Below, piece by piece: positions 29,034-37,246 of a DNA stretch of 42,530 nt. Made by a program: the position numbers and the translations under genes. How positions within the stretch are numbered: position 1 is the stretch's first letter; the number at the start of each line of letters is the position of its first letter. Source of the DNA: Prasinococcaceae sp. CCMP 1430 (Eukaryota > Prasinodermophyta > Palmophyllophyceae > Prasinococcales > Prasinococcaceae); the NCBI GenBank assembly GCA_013416795.1, contig RQSC01000007.1, positions 270,498-313,027 of the forward strand, written 5' to 3'. Under the pieces are notes generated by a model, which was not told where the DNA came from, searched no databases, and saw only the letters and a program-made list of their open reading frames with translations.

Positions 29034-32000
29034 CTGTTCAGCAGGCCGGCGCGCGGCGCGAGCGGCCACGGGAGCGGTGGCGGGGGTGGTTGTTGCGGCG
29101 TTCCGCTGGGTGCCGCGGGGGGGCTCACGCTGTGCACAGTTGCTGCGGTGGTCGCGCTGGTTGTGCTGCCGGCCGCGCTCGTCGAGCTGAGGCGCGATAG
29201 AGCCGGTGAGGCGACGCTCACAGGTTTGAGCGTGGAGAGCCACGGCGCAGACCACGTCGAGTGGCTGCCGCGCGGGAAGGTGCCTGTCTTGTCGCCGGAT
29301 GGGCGAGACGCTGGAAGGGTCGTGAACGGCGTGGCATGGCGGTCCGTTGCAGAGAGCGGTGCCTCGGAGGGTGCGCGGCGTGGCGCGCGGCACGCCACCC
29401 GATCCGACAACTATGGCGACCTCGGAAGGGCAAACCAGGCCGTTAACAAGCGAGTCGTTCTGCACAACGTGCACGAGCGCGTGACTGCGCAGCTACTTGC
29501 CGCCGAGGAGAGGCGCTCAGCGCTCGAGGAGGAGACGCGCTCGGCGGTCGGCGCACAAATTGGCGGCGATGCCGATCGAGCACAAGAGGCGCAGCGAGAG
29601 GAACGGGAGGCAGCCGTCGGGGATCCGTTTGATTTGAAGAGCGTGTCGGTGGACAGGTCCACCATCTTCGTGTCCCTGGCCGCATTCGTCGATCCCGAAT
29701 GTCCCTTGACAGTCCAATCCCTCTTCAAGAACGCGGCCAATCCAGACCGCGTGAGCGTGGGCATAGTCCAACAGAACCTCTCCCCGGACTGGGCTGAAAG
29801 GCTAGACGCCAAAGAGAGCAACGTCGACTGCTTCAACGAATTCTGCAAGACTGTGGGCGTCGAGGAGTGCGAGCGCCGCCGAGGTCAGGTGACCGTGCGT
29901 CGCCAGGATGCACTCGACACCAAGGGGGTGACGGTGGCCCGTTACGACGCGCAACAGCTTCTTGGGGACCAGCGCTTCTACCTGCAGGTCGACTCGCACA
30001 CCTACTTCGCTCGCTCGTGGGACTCGCGATACATCTCGATGTGGCTCAAGACAGGCAATCCCCGCGCGATCCTCACATCCTATCCGATGGGATTTGAGGC
30101 GCTAGAGGAGCCGTATATGAACGGCACCGTCAAGAAGTCGCAGATTGACGTCATGCCGAGAATCTGCCGCTACGACACGCTTCCGGGTGGCGGTGGCATA
30201 CCCGTGGTCGCCAACATCGCGGGGGCCTCGCGCGTCCCCGCCACGGCCGCTCCGGAGCTGGCGGCGCACTGGGCCGCCGGGCAGTCTTTTGGGCCGGCGC
30301 AGGCCGAGCGCGACGCCCCGTACGACAAGTATGCGGAGTTCCTCTTCCAGGGAGAGGAGCCGTATAGGGCAGCGCAATACTGGACGAGGGGCTACGATTT
30401 CTACTCGCCGAACGAGAATGTCGTCTTCCACCACTACCGTCCTCCGGGCAAAAAGTACGGAATTCGAATCAGCCAGACCCCCGTGTGGGGTCGGCAAAGC
30501 ACACAAGAGAAGCTGTCGAAGAGCCTGAACAGAGTGTTCGTAATGCTGGGCATGGCGTCCTCTGGCGGTGCGGAGCTGCACGAGATGGCCCCTGGCGACA
30601 AGTACGGCATAGGCAGCGAGCGCACGCTCGAGCAGTACTTCGAATTCGCGCAGTACGAACCGTCGACGATGCGCGCGTCCGCGTCTTTGTGCAGCAGGCG
30701 AACGCGCGTGCCCACGCGCACGGAGGTCGAGACCAACACGTCCTCCATCGTTGCAGATTTCGCCGTCCATGTCCCCCCCAAACCTTTCGACAACGCGAAG
30801 GACCAGTACTGCAGCGGCGTGAAGACGAGCTCGTCTGCCTTCGTGGATGGCTTCGTGCCCATCAAACGAGAAGGGTACGGCATGCCATATGTCTGCGACA
30901 ACAGGGGCGAGTGCAAGGATGCCAGCAAGCTCGGCGTGCGCTTCGAAACGGGTGCCACGCTCGCCGAGATCGCGCAAGCGAGGGACACGTGCCTGCGACG
31001 CGACGATGAGGGGGCAGTCGTCGGCGTTCCCATTTCTGCTCTGAGCCCGCAGATCGCGGCTCGCAAGCCCGGCCAGGACGGGGAGCTTCAGCTGGAGTAC
31101 GTCCACACCAGCGAACGCACACGCCGCATGTCTCCAGACGAATTCGCCCTCGCCCGCGTGCGCGTGAGCAGGCGCTTTGCCATGGACTCAGGTGACCGCC
31201 CGACGGTGACGTGCGTGGTGAGGACTGCTCACTTCCGGCTGATGGCACAGGCGCGCGCGGTGGCCGCCACGTGGGGCAAGCGCTGCGACAGGCTCGTATT
31301 CATGTCTGAGGAGACGACGCCACGAAGCGAGTTCGAGCCCGTGCTGCTGTCAAAGGGATCGCGCTGGGCGCAGTTTGAGGATGCCATGCGCAACGCGTTC
31401 TGCCAGACGCGCGCCCAAGATGCCACCTCTCACTACCTGTTTGTATCGGACGCGACATACGTGATCATGGAAAACCTGTGGGACCTGATCGCCGACAAGA
31501 CGCGAGAGGTGCGGGAGAGAAGTAACGCAACAGCCCCCATGGACGACCTCAAGCATGCCTACTCCAACACTGAGCTGTATCTCGGCCGGCGCATGAACCG
31601 CGGCGGCGAGGACGGGCTCTTCCACAACGGCGCGGCCGGGATTGTGCTCAGCCAGCGCACGCTCGAAGCGCTGGCGAACGAGCTCAGTGGGTGGCAGCCG
31701 GGCAATGCCACTACTCATCATGGTGCACCCGCCAAGCGTTCGTGCGACTTTCCTGGCGTGCAGGAATCTGCCGACGTGGCCTTGTCGTGGTGCCTGAAGC
31801 GCAGGCTTGGCATCAAGCCGATTTCGACCGCTGCCAACGCCGGTGGCGATGGCGGAACCGATCTCAGCAGCAGCAGCGAGCGATTTTTCCCATTCACCGC
31901 CGGTGAACACGCGCTGATGGCGACCTCAAACAGTTGGTTTTGGAAGTACAGCGAGTCGAAGGGTGAGGGCGTTTCCACCATCTCACCCACCGCCGTGAGC

Positions 32001-32078
32001 TTCGACGGCCTGAAGCTCAAGGACATGTTTCGGTACGACATCTGGCTGCACTGCGCGCGCGGGGGTAAGGCCGACTGA
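29034..32078 (+). CDS. Two-domain Golgi-type glycosyltransferase (GT60-like plus C1GalT/Fringe-like)
   Basis: A type II membrane protein with one anchor near its start (LTLCTVAAVVALVVLPAALV) and a long lumenal part. Domain 1 (about 29640-30470) matches the GlcNAc-transferase family related to Skp1 GnT1: IFVSLAAFVDPECPLTVQSL, DRVSVGIVQQNLS, VTVARYDAQQLL, FYLQVDSHTYFARSWDSRYI, AILTSYPMG. The DSH-type motif is intact. Domain 2 (about 31195-31900) resembles core-1 beta-1,3-galactosyltransferase/Fringe: AVAATWGKRCDRLVFMSEE, TYVIMENL, GAAGIVLSQRTLEAL, and SSERFFPFTAGEH. Its metal triad, normally DDD before TYV, reads SDA. No in-frame ATG exists between the start of the divergent TTL gene and the anchor. 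The span given begins at a CTG at 29034 in a good context; an upstream exon is the other option. Acceptor substrate unknown. Confidence 0.82.
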   Translation: MFSRPARGASGHGSGGGGGCCGVPLGAAGGLTLCTVAAVVALVVLPAALVELRRDRAGEATLTGLSVESHGADHVEWLPRGKVPVLSPDGRDAGRVVNGVAWRSVAESGASEGARRGARHATRSDNYGDLGRANQAVNKRVVLHNVHERVTAQLLAAEERRSALEEETRSAVGAQIGGDADRAQEAQREEREAAVGDPFDLKSVSVDRSTIFVSLAAFVDPECPLTVQSLFKNAANPDRVSVGIVQQNLSPDWAERLDAKESNVDCFNEFCKTVGVEECERRRGQVTVRRQDALDTKGVTVARYDAQQLLGDQRFYLQVDSHTYFARSWDSRYISMWLKTGNPRAILTSYPMGFEALEEPYMNGTVKKSQIDVMPRICRYDTLPGGGGIPVVANIAGASRVPATAAPELAAHWAAGQSFGPAQAERDAPYDKYAEFLFQGEEPYRAAQYWTRGYDFYSPNENVVFHHYRPPGKKYGIRISQTPVWGRQSTQEKLSKSLNRVFVMLGMASSGGAELHEMAPGDKYGIGSERTLEQYFEFAQYEPSTMRASASLCSRRTRVPTRTEVETNTSSIVADFAVHVPPKPFDNAKDQYCSGVKTSSSAFVDGFVPIKREGYGMPYVCDNRGECKDASKLGVRFETGATLAEIAQARDTCLRRDDEGAVVGVPISALSPQIAARKPGQDGELQLEYVHTSERTRRMSPDEFALARVRVSRRFAMDSGDRPTVTCVVRTAHFRLMAQARAVAATWGKRCDRLVFMSEETTPRSEFEPVLLSKGSRWAQFEDAMRNAFCQTRAQDATSHYLFVSDATYVIMENLWDLIADKTREVRERSNATAPMDDLKHAYSNTELYLGRRMNRGGEDGLFHNGAAGIVLSQRTLEALANELSGWQPGNATTHHGAPAKRSCDFPGVQESADVALSWCLKRRLGIKPISTAANAGGDGGTDLSSSSERFFPFTAGEHALMATSNSWFWKYSESKGEGVSTISPTAVSFDGLKLKDMFRYDIWLHCARGGKAD

Positions 32079-32239
32079 GACCGCGCGTGCGCGCGAGGGC
32101 CGCCTGCCGGCGCGGAATAGGTGCAGAACGCCCCGCCCAACCCACCGTTTGCCGAGATGGCACCTGCACTTTAACCAGGCGCGCGGGCTGCGGACGGCTA
32201 GCTCCTAGAGAGTGCCTCATCGTAATTACTGTCCCCACT

Positions 32240-33294
32240 TCACTCCTCGTCGTCCGCGTCGGCAAACTTTGCGGCGTTGGCTTCGTCGTCGACGCGCAGC
32301 ATGGCCTCAAGTCGAGCCGCGGCGGCCGCCGCGTCCTCCGGCAACGCCTCCCCCAGCACCGGCTCAGCGTCCCCCCCGCCAACGTCACCGAACCACTGTG
32401 CTTCCTCCTGCTCCCGTGGCGCACCGCGCGCAAGCGCGGGGGGCGCAGGAGTCAGCGATGCGGTACAAGAGGCTTCAGGGAGCGAGGAGGAGCGCCAAAT
32501 GGGCGCGTCTGGCGCCTCTGCGGTGCTCGCACATGGCCGCACCTCGTCGCCGTCGCTCGCGTCTGGGTCGGGGTTGAGTGCGGCGCAGTCGCACAGGGCG
32601 GAGAAAATCGCGTCGAGCTGCTCTGCGTCGGCGGGTGCTAGCCGCAGTTCCGTCATGGGCTCGTCGTCGCTTCGCGCGCGCACGCGCGCACCGGCACTGT
32701 CAGCGTGCCAGGCCATCGCGCGTAGTGACGCGGGCGCTCGCGAACGCGCGCAGGAGCGATTGCCGTGGCCGGGTGTCCCTTGGGAGCCCCCACCAGCGCA
32801 AATGGCGCGCAGCAGGGCGCGGCGGCGCGCATGCTGCGAGCGCGGCCGCGCCATCTCGCCCCCGCGCTCACCTTCCCTCGTCGCATTCTCCCCCAGCAAG
32901 CTGCATGTAGATGCACGGCTGCGCCTCGGGGTCCGCGCGGCTCACAGCGTGCATCGTGATAGTCGGAAAGTCGACCTGCACACCCGTGGGCCCCGCGGCG
33001 CCCGCCGTGGGCAGCCACACGACACGTCGCGTGGTCACGTACAGCGTGCCCTCAGGGGACTATCAAGGCAGTGCGGCGCGACCCGGAGCGGTGTGGCGCG
33101 TCCGCGCGTCAGCTGGTGGCCGCGAGCGCGCACGTCGCTCTCTCTCGGTGAGGCTCGCTCGCTCCGCGCCTGCCACCAGTGCACCTCACCTTCTCGCCGC
33201 TGCCCAAGGTGAGCGCGACTCGTGGGGCCTCGTGCGCGAGCGCTTCGTCAGATGCGGCGTCGAGCATGAGCTCCGATGCCTCCATCAGCACCAT
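32240..33294 (-). CDS. CLNS1A: pICln, methylosome subunit (CLNS1A)
   Basis: Chaperone of Sm proteins in the PRMT5 methylosome, with a role in snRNP assembly; first described as a chloride-conductance regulator. Exons on the minus strand are 33294-33190, 33059-32872 and 32669-32240, giving 240 residues against 237 in human. Joints keep frame and rebuild family blocks: LGSGEK|SPEGTLYVTTRRVVWL, VDFPTITMHAVSRADPEAQ, CIYMQLAGGE, and after intron 2 DDEPMTELRLAPADAEQLDA and FSALCDCAALNPDP. The tail is acidic and Ala-rich, ending FADADDEE, as in other pICln proteins. The ATG at 33294 is followed by MVLMEASELM. Only 137 bases separate it from the divergent ATG at 33432, so the two genes probably share a promoter. 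Confidence 0.92.
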
Positions 33295-33431
33295 GATCGC
33301 GGCGGTCGGCGCAGCGCGCGCGCTGTGGCCCGCGCGACAGCTGCAGCGCGCCAATGTGTGCCCAGCGCCGGCCTCGACGGCATGCCACAGCGCGTGCGCA
33401 GCGCGGGGGTTGGCCGGCGGTTGGAGGGGGT

Positions 33432-33866
33432 ATGGGCGCGGCGGGATCGAAGGCGGGCGGGAGTGCGGGCGGCGGCAGCAGCGTGCGCTACGACGCAGGC
33501 TTCCCGTGGGCGAACGTGTCGAACGACTTCGAGCTTGCCGTGCGGAGCAACAAAGCTCTGTGCGGCCGGCTCAAGCGCGCGCTCGGCGCGGACGGCGACG
33601 GCCTTCACGACTGCGTCTCCTCGGTCCAAGGCCGCCTTGGGGAGGCGCTCGTGCGCGACCTACGCTACGTGGCGACGCTGCGCAACAAGCTCGTGCACGA
33701 GGAAGGCTTCGACCGCCTGCCCGACCGCGGCGCGTTCGTTGAGCGCCTGCGGCGAGGAGAGGCGGCGCTCGACCAGGTGGAGGCGGCGCTCTCAAGTTCA
33801 TCGGCCACAAGGGCGGGCGGGAAGGCGAGCGGGTGTGAAAACACCGGCGGATGTGTCATCTGTTAG
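33432..33866 (+). CDS. Small HEPN-like protein with predicted N-myristoyl and CaaX signals
   Basis: 144 residues in one exon. MGAAGSK fits an N-myristoylation signal (Gly2, Ser6), and the end GGCVIC fits a CaaX box or a palmitoylation pair. After a Gly/Ser linker comes a helical domain: FELAVRSNKALCGRLKRAL, then LGEALVRDLRYVATLRNKLV. Residues 84-89 (RNKLVH) fit the R-x4-H motif of HEPN/DUF4145 folds, which can be RNase or purely structural. It is small for a HEPN effector. It starts 137 bases from pICln and stops 25 bases before the next gene on the same strand. I know no named family for this layout; the function is open. Lipidation is predicted from motifs only. Confidence 0.72.
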   Translation: MGAAGSKAGGSAGGGSSVRYDAGFPWANVSNDFELAVRSNKALCGRLKRALGADGDGLHDCVSSVQGRLGEALVRDLRYVATLRNKLVHEEGFDRLPDRGAFVERLRRGEAALDQVEAALSSSSATRAGGKASGCENTGGCVIC

Positions 33867-33891
33867 CCTGTGGCCGCCAGGAAGCGCAAGG

Positions 33892-35097
33892 ATGCAGTGC
33901 GCGTCATGCGGCGCGCGACCAGCCTACGCGTGCGCCGGCTGCGGAGCGGTCTTTTTCTGCGGGGTGGAGTGCGCCCTCGCTGCGGACCACCGGCCCGGCG
34001 ACGCAAGTGCCTCCTCCGAGGGCGCGGACAACGCGTGCGCGCGCGCGCGCGCAGCGATGGACGACGCCGAGAACGTCCTCGACTTTGGCGAGCTGGAGGC
34101 GCGCATGGTGGACGAGGTCGACCTCGAGGCCGCGGCGCGCGCCCCTGGGCGTGCCTCGCTCGGCGGCGCCGTGCCCTGGCCGCGGTCGCACCGATCGGCA
34201 CCCACGGCCGCTTGCGCCCCGCCGAGTGGGCCCCGCAACTGGGCGGAATTCTTCGCGCGAATTGGCGCGGCTGAGTGCGACTCCGCTGTTGCTGAGGAGC
34301 TGCACTGGGTCATGGCGTCGTTCGAGGCACTCTTGCTCGCCGACGGCGGGCAGGCGCTCCTACGCAGTCCGCAGTGCGACCGCTCGCGCGTGCACGCGCG
34401 GCTGTGGTACTGCGGGCCAGAGGGGGAGCTTGCCGCACTCGCGCGCTTCGGCGCGCTCGCGTGGCTGCTGCCGGGCGCCGCACGCGTGGACGTGCGTTGC
34501 GTGGGGCCTTGCGTGGCCGTCGAGGACCACGGCGCGTGCTTCGAGATCTGCGAGCGCGTGGTAGTCACAACCCACAGGGGTGCGTGCGCGCGCGCGCGAG
34601 CGTAGTTGCGTGCTGGCGCGGGCGTGTGCAGACGCTGACTGCGCGTGCACTGCTCCTCTCCAGGCGTCTATTGCAAAGCGCTCGTTAATACGCTGGCGGC
34701 GGACTCGCGCACCGCTGGGCAGGCGGGCGAGACGCTCGTCGAGGCACTCGTGGGGGTCAACGCTGGTCTGGCAGCCTTCGACTCATGGGGCGAGGCTCTG
34801 TCAGCGCTTGTGTCTCCCCGCGCCCCCCGCGCGCTGTTCACGGACTACACCGCCGAAGCGGCGGCGGCAGGGGCCGCACGCGCGCGCGCCGTGGGCTGTG
34901 CCGCCAGCGAACCCGCGCTCTGCGCGTTCCGCCCGGCCACGGTCGTCCGCGGCACGAGCTCGCTGCTGCCGTGCGTGCCGAGCGCATTATCGATCGTGGT
35001 CGCTGGCACAGCCGGCTCCCACGTCACGCGACACCCTGATGGCATGCCCGACGAAGTGTGCGAAGGCCCTCGCAAGTTCGCGCGGTCGATGCGATAG
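33892..35097 (+). CDS. MYND-type zinc-finger protein (MSS51/ZMYND-like C-terminal region)
   Basis: Exons are 33892-34579 and 34664-35097, joined in frame as THRG|VYCKAL, giving 373 residues. The start carries a MYND-like finger: Cys at 3, 6, 14, 17, 23 and 27 and His at 33. The last Cys of the usual set is not seen. An acidic region (AMDDAENVLDFGELEAR) follows. The second half resembles the C-terminal domain of MYND proteins such as MSS51: WYCGPEGELAALARFGALAW, LLPGAARVDVRCVGPCV, and VVAGTAGSHVTRHPDG near the end. The ATG is only 25 bases after the preceding stop, so this gene's promoter must lie inside its neighbour. The intron (84 bases) is TG-rich at its start and CT-rich at its end. Partner proteins unknown. 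Confidence 0.75.
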
Positions 35098-35177
35098 TCT
35101 CTAGAGAATAGAGTAGAATATTAGTGCTTGCACTCCACGCGACCTTGCCGGACCCGCCGCGCCTCTGCGATTGCTAG

Positions 35178-36561
35178 CTAGAACGGCAAGTAAGGCGTTG
35201 GAGATGGCCGCGCCAGAGCGTTGAGCTGCCCGTCGAGTTTGTCGAGCTTTGGCCACACGTAGTGCGCGTCCAATTTGCGCAGTTTGAGCGCCACGCGACC
35301 TCGGGAGGAGCTCACCTGGCAGGCGCGCGCGAAGGCGCGGGTCAATACGCATACGCGGAGAAGCCATACGAGAAGGCGGCTCTTGCAGGCAACACATTGG
35401 ATTCGTATGTGGACTCGGGCACACGCCCGACTACGCGCCCGCTTTCCATTCCCACACCCACGTCCCATACCTTGAACCCACATTCCTCAGGCACAATGCC
35501 CGCGTGCAAGGCATGTATCGCGAAGCTGTACGTACGCTTGCGCGGGAGCGAGATGGTGAGCCGCAACGACTGTGGGCCGAACGACGCGTCGACGTGCTCG
35601 CGCCGCAAATCTTCGCCGCCACCGTAGTCGAGGTAGAGCCGCACGGTCACGCAGGATCCTGTCTGGCTCCACTCGTAACGAGGGATTGTCTACAGATGGA
35701 GGAAAGGGCGGCCGTGAGCGCGCGCGTCTGCGAGTCAGCGCTCGGGGCATACCAACCCACGTACACACCCACACTGGATCACGCATGCCCATGTGCGACC
35801 AACGCGCTCTCGCACACGCGCGCGCGCCGACACCCGCGCGCACGCAAAGTCGCGTTTGGTCGCCGGCGTGCCTCACCTTATCGAAGGATTCGCGCACCTC
35901 CCATTTGGCCGCAATAGTCGCCGCGTGCTGCTCGAGCAGCTCGTCGACGGTGACGCCGCGCATCTCTGCCGCTGTGCGCAGCATTGCGGGCGAGGCATCC
36001 TGCAGGTCCATGAGGCCGTTGAGGCAGTTGTTGACGATGTCGCACGGGCAGTGGCCCGTGACGACCATGCACTTCATGCACGGCGCCCGGCCACGGCAGC
36101 CCACACCCAACGTGTGTGCCTGCAGTTCCGCGTCATCGCGGGCCGGGTTGGAGGAGGTTTGGAAAATGGGCGGGAGCGTGGATGCGTCCGTCGCGCAGTC
36201 GGGGTGAGCGGGTGGGTGGGGTGGGGTGGGGGGTGGGTGGGGGGGGACGAGGGCGCATGTCAGCGCCACTGCAAGAGGCACGAGCATGCAGCCGAGCACG
36301 CGGGCACGCTAGCACGCGGACCTTTGCTGGATGGATCGCCGGCGCCGGTGGCAGCGCCTCCTCAAAAGCCTTGACCGCCGCTGCCTCTGCCTCATCGAGC
36401 TCGGCGTACCGCCCGCTCTGCAGACGCACGTACTTCTTCGCCAGCGCGGGCGAGAGGCCTTCGCGCGCGGCCGCGATCACCGCCTTGGAGCGCGCCTCGA
36501 GGAGGGCATCCTCGTTCAGCGGCGGCGCAACGTCCACTGCGGTCGCTACCGCCGTCGCCAT
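35178..36561 (-). CDS. CS-domain (p23/NudC-type) protein with a Cys-rich segment
   Basis: Exons on the minus strand are 36561-36322, 36119-35877, 35689-35471 and 35315-35178, all joints between codons, giving 279 residues. The N-terminal part is helical (LEARSKAVIAAAREGLSPAL, YAELDEAEAAAVKAFEEALP). Exon 2 holds a Cys cluster (CRGRAPCMKCMVVTGHCPCD) and a helix to KWEVRESFDK. Exons 3-4 form a CS domain starting YEWSQTGSCVTVRLYL, with FGPQSLRLTISL, YSFAIHALHAGIVPEECGFK and, after the last intron, VALKLRKLD then YVWPKL. CS domains act as HSP90 co-chaperones or bind clients. Intron 1 carries a long G-quadruplex motif on the plus strand. Coding-like sequence continues upstream (36562-36761) one frame off, so the true start may be farther right. 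Family not identified. Confidence 0.78.
36202..36248 (+). repeat. Extended G-quadruplex motif in an intron
   Basis: A run built of GGGTGGGT, GGGGTGGGG and an eight-G block gives far more than four G-tracts with single-base loops. It lies in intron 1 of the CS-domain gene, on the non-template side of NadB but antisense to the CS gene, where it reads as C-rich. The 8-G block is also a site where base-calling errors are likely. Confidence 0.75.
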
Positions 36562-36761
36562 CGCTCCGCTCCTTCCACCCCTGGGCGTTGCCCCCCGCCC
36601 CCCTTGCCGTGTGGCGCGCGAAGCGGCGCTTCGCCCACGCCTCGCCCAGCTGCTCCGCCACCCACTCCTCCGTCACCGGCGTCAAAGCCGTGTTGACGCG
36701 GGCATGGTCGCACGAGGGCCGCGTGAACTCCTGGAACAGGTCCACCTGCGTCAGCATGTTG
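36562..36761 (-). CDS. Coding-like fragment upstream of the CS gene, broken at the N
   Basis: Read on the minus strand from the N at 36762, this gives NMLTQVDLFQEFTRPSCDHA and TALTPVTEEWVAEQLGEAWA, then KRRFARHTARG, with codon use like the neighbours. It then runs into two G-rich tracts (about 36579-36605). A one-base error there would put it in frame with the ATG at 36561, making it an N-terminal extension of the CS-domain protein. Its own upstream end is lost at the N. No family recognised. Confidence 0.5.
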
Positions 36762-36762
36762 N
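36762..36762. other. Ambiguous base N, probable assembly join
   Basis: One of only two N bases in the window. Coding-like sequence on the minus strand ends here from the left, and a plus-strand reading frame for a membrane protein begins here from the right without a start codon. Confidence 0.8.
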
Positions 36763-37103
36763 CGGGGGGCGCCGGCGCGGCAGCGGCAGCGGCGGCGGCG
36801 GCAACGGCCGCAGCGGCGAGCGAGGTCACGCCGGGTGGTGTGCTCGCGACCTCCGAGCCGTTGCCGCCGGGCCTCTTGGTATTCATGGCGCTGGCGACCG
36901 TGCTTGGCGCTGTGTTCGTGTCGAAGACGCAGGCCAACGCGACGCTGATGAAGGAGCTCGAGGCTGAGCTGGGGCCTGGGGCGCGCGCCGCGTGCGCGCG
37001 CGGCAGATCGCGAGCCGCCAAAGCCAGAGATCCGGATGCGCGGACGGGAACACCGAAAATCTCGACGGTTCCCGGCTTCCGATATGCCAATTCGCGCTTT
37101 TGA
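36763..37103 (+). CDS. C-terminal fragment of a small membrane protein
   Basis: The frame is open from the N at 36762 to the TGA at 37101-37103. An Ala-rich stretch is followed by EVTPGGVLATSEPLPPGLLV, a membrane helix (LLVFMALATVLGAVFV) and an amphipathic helix (SKTQANATLMKELEAELGPG). A basic tail follows that may be intron or untranslated sequence. It has no start codon on its own side of the N. The opposite strand is also open across the N (Ala/Pro-rich), so strand choice rests on the helix-like pattern. Family unknown. Confidence 0.4.
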
Positions 37104-37246
37104 AAGATCATAGTACACTCTCCGAGTGGAATCGACGGTGAATAAGCGAAAATCGACAGAGAGGGGTTGGACTCGGCGGGGAGCGGGGGTGGTGGATTCA
37201 ATGAGGATTCGGTGATGATGAGGATTCCATTTTGTGATGGTTTGTG

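Noticed and set aside
36392-37201. One continuous minus-strand gene across the N at 36762 (Ala/Pro-rich start joined to NMLTQVDLF)
   Set aside because: The frame is open across the N, but the Ala/Pro part is the antisense of a better-looking membrane-protein frame, and the second N shows the same break pattern. Not excluded, only less likely.
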